The notes under the pieces are model-generated. The model made no database searches. It saw only the letters and a program-made list of their open reading frames with translations, and was not told where the DNA came from. Shown in pieces: positions 42,966 through 51,553 of a DNA stretch of 64,000 nucleotides (position 1 is its first letter; each line of letters starts with the position of its first letter). Source of the stretch: Acidimicrobiaceae bacterium. GTDB lineage: Bacteria; Actinomycetota; Acidimicrobiia; Acidimicrobiales; Aldehydirespiratoraceae. Both the position numbers and the translations under genes were made by a program. The stretch is from NCBI GenBank assembly GCA_026708645.1, contig JAPOUM010000017.1, positions 62,001-126,000 of the forward strand. The letters are read 5' to 3'.

Positions 42966-43237
42966 CCGGGATGTGGATGCTGGTGCCGGCCGCGGCCACG
43001 GTCTGCTCCGCGGTGGCGCTGGTCGTCGGCATGAGGACGGTAGCCGGCGCTTCGGCGGAGCTGAGGGAGGCGCTGCGCAAATCGTCGTCGGCGGCCGTCG
43101 CCGGCGACGAGCTGTCGCGCGAAGCCGCGCGGCTCGGAGATCACGCCGCATCCACGAGAGCGGCGGCTGTGTCCGCGACTGCGCGGTTGCGCCGCCGCTG
43201 GAGGCGCCACAAGCCGCACCGGCGCTCGGACTCCTGA
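42962..43237 (+). CDS. small membrane protein, unknown function
   Basis: A 91-aa protein starts at GTG 42962 overlapping the phosphodiesterase stop (GTGA). One N-terminal membrane helix (MLVPAAATVCSAVALVVGM) is followed by a helical, Ala/Arg-rich tail ending RRRWRRHKPHRRSDS. The overlap argues for coupled translation and a real gene. No family recognised. Confidence 0.55.
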   Translation: MTGMWMLVPAAATVCSAVALVVGMRTVAGASAELREALRKSSSAAVAGDELSREAARLGDHAASTRAAAVSATARLRRRWRRHKPHRRSDS

Positions 43238-43360
43238 CAGGTCTAGTCAGTGAGGCCGGCTTCCGCTGTCGGCAGGTTCAGCAGGGGGGGGACGGTCTTC
43301 TTGTCGGCAGGTCCCGTCAGTGAGGGGGTCGTCGTTGTAGGCGAGTCAGGTCCCGTCAGT
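43238..43360. repeat. three copies of a 14-bp motif CAGGTCNNGTCAGT
   Basis: Copies lie at 43238-43251 (CAGGTCTAGTCAGT), 43308-43321 and 43347-43360 (both CAGGTCCCGTCAGT) in the non-coding gap before tatA. An 8-G run lies between the first two. Confidence 0.7.
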
Positions 43361-43414
43361 CTGTCCGTCAATGCAGGGAAGCCCGGTTTCTGGGGCCTGG
43401 CAGAAGGTGTCCTC

Positions 43415-43420
43415 TAGGCT
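43415..43420 (+). promoter_or_regulatory. -10-like TAGGCT, 6 nt before GTG 43427 (tatA)
   Basis: TAGGCT ends 6 nt before the tatA GTG; no Shine-Dalgarno is visible, suggesting a leaderless transcript. Confidence 0.4.
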
Positions 43421-43426
43421 GGGCTC

Positions 43427-43996
43427 GTGGGAAATCTCGGCGGCGCAGAGGTCTTGGTGATACTGCTCGTGGCCCTGATCGTTCTGGGTCCGACCAAGCT
43501 GCCGCCGGCCGTGCGCCAGGTCGGCAAGTTCGTGGGCGAGATTCGCCGTATGGGACAGGGTTTCCAGCAGGAGCTGCGCGAGGCCTCCAAGCCTCTCGCC
43601 GAAGCCACCGAGACGCTGCGGGCGGCTGATCCTCGCAAAGTGATCTCACCTGAGCCGCCGGACAAGAAATCCGCATCCGACCCTGTCGCCGGCATCGACG
43701 AGGCGACCGCGGCGCCGACAGCGGCGTCGAAGCTGACGACGGATTCCACGGCCGGGCCACTCTCATGGGGCCCCGCCGAGGCGAAGCCGAGCCCTGCGCC
43801 GGCGCCTTCCCACGAGACCTCAGAAGCGTCTGAAGCGATTGCGGGCACTGTCGAGTCCGGCACTGTCGAGTCCGGCACCGCCGAGTCGGGCACGAAGCCG
43901 GGAGCGATAGTCGAGGGTTCGGCTTCTCTCGGCTCTGCCTCCGGGCTCGCCGCCGAGCCTGACGACGACTCCCGTGCCGACGGCGCCGCCGGTTAG
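43427..43996 (+). CDS. tatA: Sec-independent translocase TatA/TatB-type protein
   Basis: This 189-aa protein has the Tat A/B N-terminal helix (LGGAEVLVILLVALIVLGPT), the hinge LGPTKLPPAVRQVGKFVGEI, and an amphipathic helix, followed by a ~120-residue disordered Ser/Ala/Glu-rich tail that includes repeated VESGT. The Gly-Ala-Glu at the start and long tail also fit TatB; there is no second copy in the window to decide. With TatC it exports folded twin-arginine proteins. The order pafBC-tatA-tatC-helY is conserved in actinobacteria. Confidence 0.85.
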   Translation: MGNLGGAEVLVILLVALIVLGPTKLPPAVRQVGKFVGEIRRMGQGFQQELREASKPLAEATETLRAADPRKVISPEPPDKKSASDPVAGIDEATAAPTAASKLTTDSTAGPLSWGPAEAKPSPAPAPSHETSEASEAIAGTVESGTVESGTAESGTKPGAIVEGSASLGSASGLAAEPDDDSRADGAAG

Positions 43997-44013
43997 CACT
44001 CTGCGCTGTTGCG

Positions 44014-44859
44014 ATGACCGACACAGTCGAAGACACGAGTTCAGCGGGTCGCTCCGACGACAGGCCGGAACAAAACCTGAACAACGCTCACATGACGCTC
44101 ATAGAGCATCTGTCGGAGTTGCGCAACAGGCTGATCAAGTCGGTGGTGACTGTGGCTCTGAGCGGCATCGCCTGCTGGATCTTCTACCCGTGGATACTCG
44201 ATTTCTTGTTGGAGCCCTATTGCCGGACCTTCCCTGTGCAGGATCGCATCGACTCGCGTCTGTTCGGGCCCGGAGGGGGCTGCAACCTTTTCGTGACGGA
44301 TCCGCTGGAGCCGTTCAGCGTGAGGCTCACCGTCGCCGGCTACGGAGGCTTGGCGCTGTCGATGCCCGTGGTGCTGTGGCAAGGCTGGCGTTTCGTGGCG
44401 CCTGGGCTCTACCGCCACGAGAAGCGCTACGCGGTGCCGTTCGTGGCGGCCGGCGCGCTGCTGTTCTTCTTGGGCGCAGGGTTGGCCTATTGGAGCCTGC
44501 CCCGGGCTTTGGACTTCCTAGTGTCGATCGGCGGACCCGACCTGGTGTCGCTGTTCAGCCCTCAGCGCTACCTGAGTTTCGTGGTGAAGATGATGGTGGC
44601 GTTCGGTTTGGCGTTCCAGTTCCCGATCGTGCTGATCGGGCTGCAGGCCATGGGCATCGTCGAGAACCGCACACTGCGCAGAATCCGCTCCTATGCGGTG
44701 GTGGGCATCGTGACGCTGGTGGCGGTCATCACCCCCAGCGGCGACCCTTTCACTCTCATGGCGCTGTCGATCCCCATGTACGCCTTCTATGAGATCTCGA
44801 TTATTTGGGGAGTGGTGACGAATCGTCGCCGCAGGAAACGAGAAGCGGCAGCGACGTGA
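44014..44859 (+). CDS. tatC: Sec-independent translocase TatC
   Basis: This 281-aa inner-membrane core of the Tat translocon recognises twin-arginine signal peptides. Signature TLIEHLSELRNRLIKSVV lies after a ~28-residue polar leader, followed by six hydrophobic segments including PGLYRHEKRYAVPFVAAGA and VAVITPSGDPFTLMALSIPM. ATG 44014 is 17 bp after tatA. The stop overlaps helY (GTGA). Confidence 0.95.
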   Translation: MTDTVEDTSSAGRSDDRPEQNLNNAHMTLIEHLSELRNRLIKSVVTVALSGIACWIFYPWILDFLLEPYCRTFPVQDRIDSRLFGPGGGCNLFVTDPLEPFSVRLTVAGYGGLALSMPVVLWQGWRFVAPGLYRHEKRYAVPFVAAGALLFFLGAGLAYWSLPRALDFLVSIGGPDLVSLFSPQRYLSFVVKMMVAFGLAFQFPIVLIGLQAMGIVENRTLRRIRSYAVVGIVTLVAVITPSGDPFTLMALSIPMYAFYEISIIWGVVTNRRRRKREAAAT

Positions 44860-47222
44860 ACAGCCCCGCGGGGGCCGGATTCATCCTCGACGAGTTTCAG
44901 CGGCTGGCTGTCGAGCATCTCGACGCGGGGCGGTCGGTGCTGGTGGCAGCGCCGACGGGTTCAGGCAAGACGGTCGTTGCTGAACACGCCGTCGATATGG
45001 CCCTGGCGACCGGGAGGCGCGCCTTCTACACCACACCGGTCAAGGCTTTGTCCAATCAGAAGTACCGGGATCTGCGCGAGCGGCTCGGCGAGTCGCGGGT
45101 GGGTCTGCTGACCGGCGACAACGTGATCGCCGCCGACGCGGACGTGGTGGTGATGACCACCGAAGTTCTGCGCAACATGCTGTATGCGGCCGGCAGGGCA
45201 GATGCGTCCGGTCCTGACGCGGCCGGCGGGTCTGGCGATTCTGGGTCTGACGCTGGGGATGCTGGGGGCGCCGGCGACGCTGTGTCGCGGCTGGGTGTGG
45301 TGGTGCTCGACGAAGTCCATTATCTGGAGGATCCATATCGAGGGCCGGTGTGGGAGGAGGTGATCCTCCTGCTGCCCGCGAGCGTGGTGCTGGTGTGCCT
45401 GTCGGCCACCGTCTCCAATCATCGACAGCTGGGCGACTGGCTGAATCAGGCTCGCGGCCCGACAGCGGTGGTGAGCGAGTCGCGACGACCGGTTCCCTTG
45501 AACAACCTTTATGCCGTGGGGCGCCGCCGCAGCAGCGAGGTGAGAATCCTGCCGACCCTGGTGGACGGCGAATCCAATCCTCAGGGCAAACGTTTCGACG
45601 CGCCGCCGCGTCCCGCGAGGCAACGCTTTCACAGGGGAGGCGCAGGCGCCGCCGGCGGCGCTCCGAGGCGGCGCGGCGAGAGCGGCGGCACGGGTGGAGG
45701 CTCAAGGCGCTTGGACGGTCGCGGCCCGCGGCCCGGCGACGCTGCTGGGAGGCAAGGCGCCGGCAGCGGCACGGGCTCGCGCTCAGCGCGGCATCGTCGC
45801 GGCCCGCCGGCCTCTGTTTGGCGCCCGCCGCGCCGGGTGGACCTGCTGGCGGAACTGCGCCGCCGGCGGTTGCTGCCGGTGATCTGGTTCGTGTTCAGCC
45901 GCAAAGGCTGCGATACCGCGGCGGCTCGGCTGGAGCGCGACGGCGCCTGCTTCAACGATGAGGCCGAAGCCGACCGCATCGACGAGATAGTCGCACGCCG
46001 CCTCGAGCGCCTCGACCCGTCGGATCTAGCGGTGCTCGGCGTGCGACGCTGGCGCGAGCAGCTGCGTCTGGGCATCGCCGCGCATCACGCCGGCATGGTG
46101 CCGGTGCTCAAGGAGGCGGTCGAGCAGTGCTTCAGCGAGGGGCTGGTGAAGGTGGTTTTCGCCACCGAGACCCTGGCTCTGGGCGTCAACATGCCGGCGC
46201 GCAGCGTGGTCATCGACAAGCCCTTCAAATTCGACGGTCAGCGCACCGTGGCTCTCAGCGCCGCCCAGCACACGCAGTTCACGGGCCGCGCCGGGCGCCG
46301 CGGCATCGACGACGAGGGCTGGGCCGTGGATCTATGGTCGCCGGAGTGCAGCTTCAGCGAGGTGGCCGAGCGTGCCGCCAGTCGAGCTTTCGAGCTGCGC
46401 TCGGCTTTCAGGCCCACCTACAACATGGTGGCGGCGCTGTTGAGCCGCAGTTCCGCCGAGGCGGCCCGTCATCTGATGAGCCGCTCCTTCGCGCAGTTTC
46501 AGGCCGATCGGCAGTTTCAGGCGGATCATCAGGGTCCGCAGCCGCGACGCTCCGACCGTTCAGCGAAACCCTCCGAGCCTCATGGCCGCTCGAAGCCTCC
46601 CCAGCGCCGAGGCGCCGAACGGCAACGGCAGACGCCGGACGCCCGCACGGACTTGTCCGGACGCTTCGATGCGGTGGCGGCCGTGCTGCGTGATCGAGGG
46701 CATCTCCATGACTGGGACCTGAGCGACTCGGGCCTGCTGGTCTCGCGGATTTTCCATGAGGCCGACCTGGTGGTGGCCGAGGCGCTGTCGGGAGGCTTGT
46801 TCGTCGGATTGTCGCCGCCCGAGCTCGCCTCGGTGCTGTCGGCGTTCAGCTATGAGCACCGTTCTCCGAAACCGCCCCCCGACGTCTGGATCCCTTCCGG
46901 CGCCGCCCATCGAAGACTGCGGCGCATCGAGGCGCTCGTGGCGGAACTGCATCGCACCGAGCGCCGCTTCGGGCTCGAGCCGATCCGTTCGTTGGACACC
47001 GGTTTCGCTTCGGCGGCTCACCGTTGGGCGGCGGGGGAGTCCTTCGAAGCCCTGCAGGACGAGGGTTTCTCTGCCGGCGACTTCGTGCGCAACGTCAAGC
47101 AGGTCATCGACCTGGCACGCCAACTTGCCGCCGTCGCCCCCGACGCCGGGATTTCTGAGTCCGCCGCTGCGGTGGCTCGCTCGCTGAACCGGGGCGTGGT
47201 GGCGCTGTCCGGCGCGGTCTAG
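44856..47222 (+). CDS. helY: DEAD/DEAH-box helicase HelY (Ski2/Mtr4-like)
   Basis: This 788-aa superfamily 2 helicase, probably acting on RNA, starts at GTG 44856, overlapping the tatC stop. Motifs: APTGSGKT (~32), TPVKALSNQKYRDL, DEVH in VVLDEVHYLEDPYRGPVW (~151), SATVSNHRQLGDWL, FATETLALGVNMPARSVVID, and QFTGRAGRRGID. Residues ~249-328 are a low-complexity Arg/Gly/Ser insert (GGAGAAGGAPRRRGESGGTG), and a second polar insert occurs near residue 565. Both are unusual for HelY and sit between the RecA lobes and before the C-terminal helical domain. Confidence 0.9.
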   Translation: MNSPAGAGFILDEFQRLAVEHLDAGRSVLVAAPTGSGKTVVAEHAVDMALATGRRAFYTTPVKALSNQKYRDLRERLGESRVGLLTGDNVIAADADVVVMTTEVLRNMLYAAGRADASGPDAAGGSGDSGSDAGDAGGAGDAVSRLGVVVLDEVHYLEDPYRGPVWEEVILLLPASVVLVCLSATVSNHRQLGDWLNQARGPTAVVSESRRPVPLNNLYAVGRRRSSEVRILPTLVDGESNPQGKRFDAPPRPARQRFHRGGAGAAGGAPRRRGESGGTGGGSRRLDGRGPRPGDAAGRQGAGSGTGSRSARHRRGPPASVWRPPRRVDLLAELRRRRLLPVIWFVFSRKGCDTAAARLERDGACFNDEAEADRIDEIVARRLERLDPSDLAVLGVRRWREQLRLGIAAHHAGMVPVLKEAVEQCFSEGLVKVVFATETLALGVNMPARSVVIDKPFKFDGQRTVALSAAQHTQFTGRAGRRGIDDEGWAVDLWSPECSFSEVAERAASRAFELRSAFRPTYNMVAALLSRSSAEAARHLMSRSFAQFQADRQFQADHQGPQPRRSDRSAKPSEPHGRSKPPQRRGAERQRQTPDARTDLSGRFDAVAAVLRDRGHLHDWDLSDSGLLVSRIFHEADLVVAEALSGGLFVGLSPPELASVLSAFSYEHRSPKPPPDVWIPSGAAHRRLRRIEALVAELHRTERRFGLEPIRSLDTGFASAAHRWAAGESFEALQDEGFSAGDFVRNVKQVIDLARQLAAVAPDAGISESAAAVARSLNRGVVALSGAV

Positions 47223-47274
47223 GCCTGGATCTGATTCCCGTCTCAAGTTCGGCCCTCGAATCCCGGAGTGATGC

Positions 47275-48600
47275 GTGAAACGCAGGATCGACTGGACCGA
47301 CGACGACCGCGAGATCTGGCGCTTGGCGTGGCCGGCGTTCGGGGCGCTGGTGGCCGAGCCGCTGTATGTGCTGGCCGACACAGCCATCGTCGGTCGCATC
47401 GGCACCGTCCAACTCGGCGGTTTGGCGCTGGCCTCGTCGATCCTTCTGGCTGCCCACGCCATGTTCATATTCCTGGCCTACGGGACCACTGCGGCGGTGG
47501 CCCGCCTGCTCGGGGCGCAGCAGCATCAAAGGGCCGCCCGTCAGGCTGTTCAGAGCATCTGGCTGGCAGTGGCCGCCGGCGCCTTGTTGGCGGTGGTCGG
47601 CTTGCTGGCCTCGCAGCGGCTGCTGCGAGCACTGGGCGGCGACGACGCGGCTGTCATCGAGAACGCGCTCGTCTATCTGCGCATCTCGTTGTTCGGCTTG
47701 CCGGCGATGCTGGTGGTGCTGGCCGGGGTCGGGTATCTGCGGGGAGTGCAGGACACCAGAAGGCCGTTCTTCGTGGCTTTGGGCTCAGCAGCCGCGAACT
47801 TCGTGCTCGAGGTCGTGCTCGTGTTCGGCTTCGATCAGGGCATCGGCGCCTCGGCGCTGTCCACGGTGGTCGCTCAGAGCGCGGCGGCGATCGTCTTCGT
47901 GTGGTGGATCAGGCAGGCCGTGGCTCGTCACGGTGTGAGTCTGCGCCCTCATCTGGCGGCGATAAGGCGGCTGGCGGTCGCGGGCTGGGACCTGCTGATC
48001 CGCACGACGGCGCTGCGGGCCGGCCTCATCGTCACCGTGGCCGTGGCGGCCCGCATCGGCACCGATGATCTGGCAGCCCACCAGATCGTCATCGAAGTGT
48101 GGACGGTGCTGGCTCTGATCCTCGACGCGGTGGCCATCGCCGGACAGGCCCTGATCGGGCTGGCTCTGGGCGCCGGACGCCCCGAACGGGCACGGGCTCT
48201 GGGGCGGCGCATGATCGGCTGGGGCGCAGCCGCGGGGGTGATGACCGCAGTGCTGGTGCTGTCGCTGTCGCCGGTGCTGCCGCGATTGTTCACGTCTGAT
48301 GCTGCCGTGGCCGCTCTGGCCGGATTCCTGCTGTTGCATGTCGGCTTCTCGCAACCGGCCGCGGGGGTCGTATTCGCTTTGGACGGCGTGCTGATCGGCG
48401 CCGGCGATCTGCGCTTCCTGGCTGTCTCCATGGTCGGCGCCGGCGTCGTGCTGACAGGCGGGGGCCTGCTGGTGGTGGCGCTCGGCGCCGGCATCGGCTG
48501 GCTGTGGGCTGCTCTGCACGCCTGGATGGCCTTCCGCCTGATCATGATGCTGAGTCGCTTCGCCGGCACAAAATGGCAGATCACCGGCGCCGACCGCTGA
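47275..48600 (+). CDS. MATE/DinF-family efflux transporter
   Basis: This 441-aa membrane protein has about 12 helices in two similar halves. The N-terminus EIWRLAWPAFGALVAEPLYV and LADTAIVGRIGTVQLGGLAL match the DinF branch of MATE exporters, which expel cationic compounds in exchange for protons or sodium. GTG 47275 begins the family sequence directly. It follows helY by about 50 bp and could be co-transcribed. Confidence 0.9.
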   Translation: MKRRIDWTDDDREIWRLAWPAFGALVAEPLYVLADTAIVGRIGTVQLGGLALASSILLAAHAMFIFLAYGTTAAVARLLGAQQHQRAARQAVQSIWLAVAAGALLAVVGLLASQRLLRALGGDDAAVIENALVYLRISLFGLPAMLVVLAGVGYLRGVQDTRRPFFVALGSAAANFVLEVVLVFGFDQGIGASALSTVVAQSAAAIVFVWWIRQAVARHGVSLRPHLAAIRRLAVAGWDLLIRTTALRAGLIVTVAVAARIGTDDLAAHQIVIEVWTVLALILDAVAIAGQALIGLALGAGRPERARALGRRMIGWGAAAGVMTAVLVLSLSPVLPRLFTSDAAVAALAGFLLLHVGFSQPAAGVVFALDGVLIGAGDLRFLAVSMVGAGVVLTGGGLLVVALGAGIGWLWAALHAWMAFRLIMMLSRFAGTKWQITGADR

Positions 48601-48635
48601 CCGCCTGCCGCTGCCGCATGAGCCTCCGACGGTTC

Positions 48636-49022
48636 TCAGGCGGCCTCGATGTCGGTTAGGTCGAAGTCCCCGCCTTTGAAAAGAAGCGGTTGCCGCGCGG
48701 CCTCCGCGAGGCCGTATGCGAAGCAGTCGCCGAAGTTCAGTCCCGCCGGATGGTTGCCCTTGCCGAATCTGCGCCACGCCCTCCGTGCGGCCTGCGCGTG
48801 TTCGGCCGTGACCGCCTCCAGATCGATTCCGGTCTCCTGAATGAAAGCATCGAGCTCGTAGCCAGCTGCGGGGCCGCAGCGACTCTCCAGCACGATGCTC
48901 GCCTCCAAGAGGGCAGCGGCCGACATCCGCGGGTGCGGCGTCCCGGCGATGGCTCCGGCGAATCGTTCGGCATCAGGCTCGCGCAACAGGATCGCCAAGA
49001 CCGCCGAGGTGTCCACAATCAT
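48636..49022 (-). CDS. vapC: VapC-type PIN-domain toxin ribonuclease
   Basis: This 128-aa PIN protein begins MIVDTSAVLAILLREPDAER (first acidic Asp), with ASIVLESRCG and LNFGDCFAYGLAEA (further acidic metal ligands), and ends GGDFDLTDIEAA. VapC proteins cleave specific RNAs, often tRNA or rRNA, and are neutralised by VapB. ATG 49022 overlaps the antitoxin stop (ATGA). The pair is intact with no sign of decay. Confidence 0.92.
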   Translation of the reverse strand: MIVDTSAVLAILLREPDAERFAGAIAGTPHPRMSAAALLEASIVLESRCGPAAGYELDAFIQETGIDLEAVTAEHAQAARRAWRRFGKGNHPAGLNFGDCFAYGLAEAARQPLLFKGGDFDLTDIEAA

Positions 49023-49276
49023 TTGGGCAGTCCCTGCTCGTCGTACAGGAGGTCGCCGTGCTCCACTGCCGAAGGGCCGTCGCCCATCATGGCGGCGCAT
49101 CGTTCTCCTATGGCGAGAATCCTCTGGACTTTTTCCTGAGCGTCGCGCTCGCTTCTCTCGCGGTGCAGGCGCTCTTGGAGGGCCACCGTGATGGCGCCGG
49201 TCATGGTGTCGCCGGTCAGCCGCGCCAACTCGTCGGCGAGTTGGCATGTCTCCTGGTTCTTGATGTTGATGCTCAT
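49019..49276 (-). CDS. vapB: VapB-type antitoxin (Rv0623-like)
   Basis: This 85-aa antitoxin begins MSINIKNQETCQLADELARL, the N-terminal DNA-binding segment of PSK/Rv0623-type VapB proteins, with a C-terminal toxin-binding part (CAAMMGDGPSAVEHGDLLYD). ATG 49276 is preferred to the ORF's upstream start because family sequence begins there. It should repress its own promoter through the inverted repeat upstream. Confidence 0.9.
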   Translation of the reverse strand: MSINIKNQETCQLADELARLTGDTMTGAITVALQERLHRERSERDAQEKVQRILAIGERCAAMMGDGPSAVEHGDLLYDEQGLPK

Positions 49277-49297
49277 AGCTCGAAGTCTCCAATTTTG

Positions 49298-49324
49298 GGT
49301 AGACATCTTGTATATAAATCTACC
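49298..49324 (-). promoter_or_regulatory. inverted repeat and AT-rich promoter of vapBC
   Basis: GGTAGA (49298-49303) and TCTACC (49319-49324) flank a 15-bp AT-rich centre containing TATATA, 22-48 bp upstream of the vapB start. It fits a toxin-antitoxin operator. Confidence 0.55.
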
Positions 49325-49454
49325 ATACGCCTTGCGACGGGACGTTTCGGAAACTGCTCACGCACGGTGCGGATGAGTCAGGTTCAACACGGGCAGGCCA
49401 CTGCTCTGACTCGCAGCGCGGCGACGGCTGCGGCGGCCTTGGAGTGCCGGGGGG

Positions 49455-49527
49455 TGGAGCTAAGGGGAATTGAACCCCTGACCTCTTCCATGCCATGGAA
49501 GCGCTCTACCAACTGAGCTATAGCCCC
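49455..49527 (-). tRNA. tRNA-Ala (anticodon GGC)
   Basis: A 73-nt cloverleaf reads GGGGCTATAGCTCAGTTGG at the 5' end. The anticodon stem CTTCC/GGAAG encloses the loop ATGGCAT (anticodon GGC, reads GCC alanine). The T-arm contains GGTTCAATTCC and the acceptor pairs GGGGCTA with TAGCTCC (one G-U). CCA is not encoded. No integrase gene is adjacent. Confidence 0.95.
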
Positions 49528-49734
49528 GCGGGTCTCAGCAGGCTAGCCCTGTTGGCCGCTCGACACCACTCGCTTAGCGCCGGACAGTCACAGCCGGCCG
49601 GCGGCTCGTCGGCGCAGAGTGCAGCCCGGCGAGCGGCGCGGTGCCGAGCGTCCGGCCCGAGGCCCGAGGCCCGCGGTCTGCGAGCGGCGGCCTGCGGCTG
49701 CACAGGCCTGCGGGCTCGCCCGCCTCGCGATCGG

Positions 49735-50769
49735 CTACGCGGCTTTGATCTCTTCGAGGATCGGCGCCCAGCGCTGCTTGTCCTGCACGCCCGCATAGAA
49801 CTGCAGCCTGTCGAGTATGCCGCCGAAGCGCTCAGCGATGCGTGCCGGCATCTCACGGGGCTCGGCCACCACAGCGAACGCGGCGAGCATCTCGTCGTCG
49901 ATGACGTCGCCCATTTCGATCCATCTGCCCTGCTTCGACAAGCGGTTGAGCTCCGTTTGGGCGTCTCCCCAGCCGTGATGTTCCAGCACTCCCCGATAAG
50001 CGGGCGTCGATCCGTAGAAGGCGATCTGCCGGCGGGTCTGAGCGGCTTGCTCAGCCACGTCCTCCTCACAGAAACCCGACACCACGAAAACCGGCATGGC
50101 GATCTGGAAATCCGCACGCTCCCGCCCCGCCTCCTCCAGCCCGTCGAGCACGTTGGGCAGAGTCACATCCCGCAAGTAATCCGCTGTCTGGAAGGCGTGG
50201 CACACCAGCCCGTCGGCGGCTCGGCCCGCCACTCTGGTCATCAGAGGCCCCACCGCAGAGATCAGGATCGGCGGCGCCGCAGTGTCGAGCGGCCCCGGAT
50301 CGAACATCGGCGTCATCAGTGTGTGGCGGTAGAAGTCCCCTCGGAAATTGAGCCGTTCACCGGTCTGCCAGCAGTCCCAGATGGCGCGGATGGCGGCGAT
50401 CATCTCTTCCATGCGGGCGGCGGGCTGCGACCACGGCATCGAGAAGCGTTTGGTTATGTGCGGCTGGATCTGGCTGCCCAAACCCAGCAGGAAGCGCCCC
50501 TCGGACAACGCCTGCAAGTCCCAGGCGACCTGAGCCAGCACCATCGGATTGCGTGCGAATCCGACCGCGATGGCGGTCATCAAGTCGATGTGCTCGGTGT
50601 GCTCGGCCGCCAGCGCGAGCGGCAGGAACGGGTCGTGGCTCGTCTCGGCTGACAGCAGGCCGCTGTAGCCGTCGGCTTCGATCATGTGTGCATGGGCGCC
50701 GAGGTCTGCAATCTGGTGACGCTCCGAAGCCGAAGCTTCCGGCAGTCCGATCCAAGCGTCGATCTTCAT
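49735..50769 (-). CDS. LLM-class F420-dependent oxidoreductase
   Basis: The 344-aa luciferase-like TIM-barrel protein starts at ATG 50769 (MKIDAWIGLPEAS), with GGAGG 4 nt upstream; a longer in-frame start was discarded. Family sequence: SAETSHDPFLPLALAAEHTE, ALSEGRFLLGLGSQIQPHIT and PPILISAVGPLMTRVAGRAA. It resembles the actinobacterial TIGR03617 group (MSMEG_2256-like), presumed to use coenzyme F420. The substrate is unknown. Confidence 0.9.
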   Translation of the reverse strand: MKIDAWIGLPEASASERHQIADLGAHAHMIEADGYSGLLSAETSHDPFLPLALAAEHTEHIDLMTAIAVGFARNPMVLAQVAWDLQALSEGRFLLGLGSQIQPHITKRFSMPWSQPAARMEEMIAAIRAIWDCWQTGERLNFRGDFYRHTLMTPMFDPGPLDTAAPPILISAVGPLMTRVAGRAADGLVCHAFQTADYLRDVTLPNVLDGLEEAGRERADFQIAMPVFVVSGFCEEDVAEQAAQTRRQIAFYGSTPAYRGVLEHHGWGDAQTELNRLSKQGRWIEMGDVIDDEMLAAFAVVAEPREMPARIAERFGGILDRLQFYAGVQDKQRWAPILEEIKAA

Positions 50770-51035
50770 GATGCCTCCATTCCGCAGCCATGATGCTACC
50801 GGTATGCGAAAGTCAAACTGCACTTCTGGCGGCTCTTTCCGGTTGTGCAGCATCGTGCAGCCCGACTCATCGGCGAGATGGAGTTGACGAGCAGGCGATG
50901 GCCTGATAAGTTAATTACAAGTTCATGAAAAGTCGGGTTAAGCGCTGTTGTGAATATAGATATAGATATAGATATAGATGGTATGCCAGATCCTGCTGAT
51001 ACTGCTAGCAATATTGCAAACGTCTACTGTGTTCC
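50770..51035. other. AT-rich non-coding stretch with microsatellite
   Basis: About 265 bp, clearly AT-richer than its surroundings. It holds the (ATATAG)4 array at 50954-50979, an 11-bp direct repeat TAATTACAAGT (50912-50922 and 51040-51050), and a 19-codon frame from ATG 50983 to TAA 51042. Confidence 0.6.
50954..50979. repeat. hexanucleotide microsatellite (ATATAG)4
   Basis: Four perfect ATATAG units plus AT, just upstream of the orphan gene at 51036. A slippage-prone tract of this composition is out of character for the chromosome. Confidence 0.85.
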
Positions 51036-51461
51036 GTGGTAATTACAAGTGAAGACGACAGTGTGTGCAAACTGGGTGTAGTAGCTCTTGGAGCACTATG
51101 TAGACTTGACTCTGGACGACTTGGCGGATCGCACGGTATACGTATAAAGGAGTTCGCTGATCTCGATGACGGTCGGCGCGTATTCTGGAGAGAAGATCGC
51201 GGCTGGAGAGGCAGGGGCATGATTTCTCAGTGGCCTGTGACTAGTGGCCGAGATCTGACTCATGAAGTCCTTGAGGTGACTCAGCAAGATGATTACCGGA
51301 TCGACTCATACGTCGAGTGCGCGCTAGAACGATTGAGAAGCATGGCTCTCGATGTTGATCCTGCGACTGTGTATAGTGCCCCGTTCAGAGTCGAGTTCGC
51401 CGCCGGCCTCCAAGAAGAACTGAGCCGGGTCGCTCAATTTTTTGATCCGCTCCGTCGTTAG
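51036..51461 (+). CDS. orphan protein of unknown function, possibly N-terminally frameshifted
   Basis: A 141-aa frame opens at GTG 51036 (VITSEDDSVCKLGVVALGA), without a clear ribosome site. Codons in the first third (GTA, CTT, GGA, AGA, ATA) are AT-rich compared with the rest of the window, while the second half is normal. The short frame from ATG 50983 (MPDPADTASNIANVYCVPW) ends at 51042 in a different phase just as this one opens, so a single protein interrupted by a frameshift is possible. No domain recognised; no membrane segment. Confidence 0.45.
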   Translation: MVITSEDDSVCKLGVVALGALCRLDSGRLGGSHGIRIKEFADLDDGRRVFWREDRGWRGRGMISQWPVTSGRDLTHEVLEVTQQDDYRIDSYVECALERLRSMALDVDPATVYSAPFRVEFAAGLQEELSRVAQFFDPLRR

Positions 51462-51539
51462 CGCCGTGCCGCACGGAGGGGCGGTGATGCGCTTGCGGGC
51501 GCCGGGGCGGGGCGATCCGTCAAAATGCTCGGAGAACGC

Positions 51540-51545
51540 TACCGT
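51540..51545 (+). promoter_or_regulatory. -10-like TACCGT, 8 nt before ATG 51554
   Basis: TACCGT ends 8 nt before the thioredoxin-domain gene start, consistent with a leaderless or nearly leaderless transcript. Confidence 0.35.
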
Positions 51546-51553
51546 TGCGGGAG

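Noticed and set aside
43993..44001. TTAGCACTC, the left half of a CIRCE element
   Set aside because: No inverted right half follows; it includes the tatA stop codon.
49455..49527. tRNA-Ala as an attachment site for an integrated element
   Set aside because: No integrase and no repeated 3' tRNA end was found within the flanking few kilobases.
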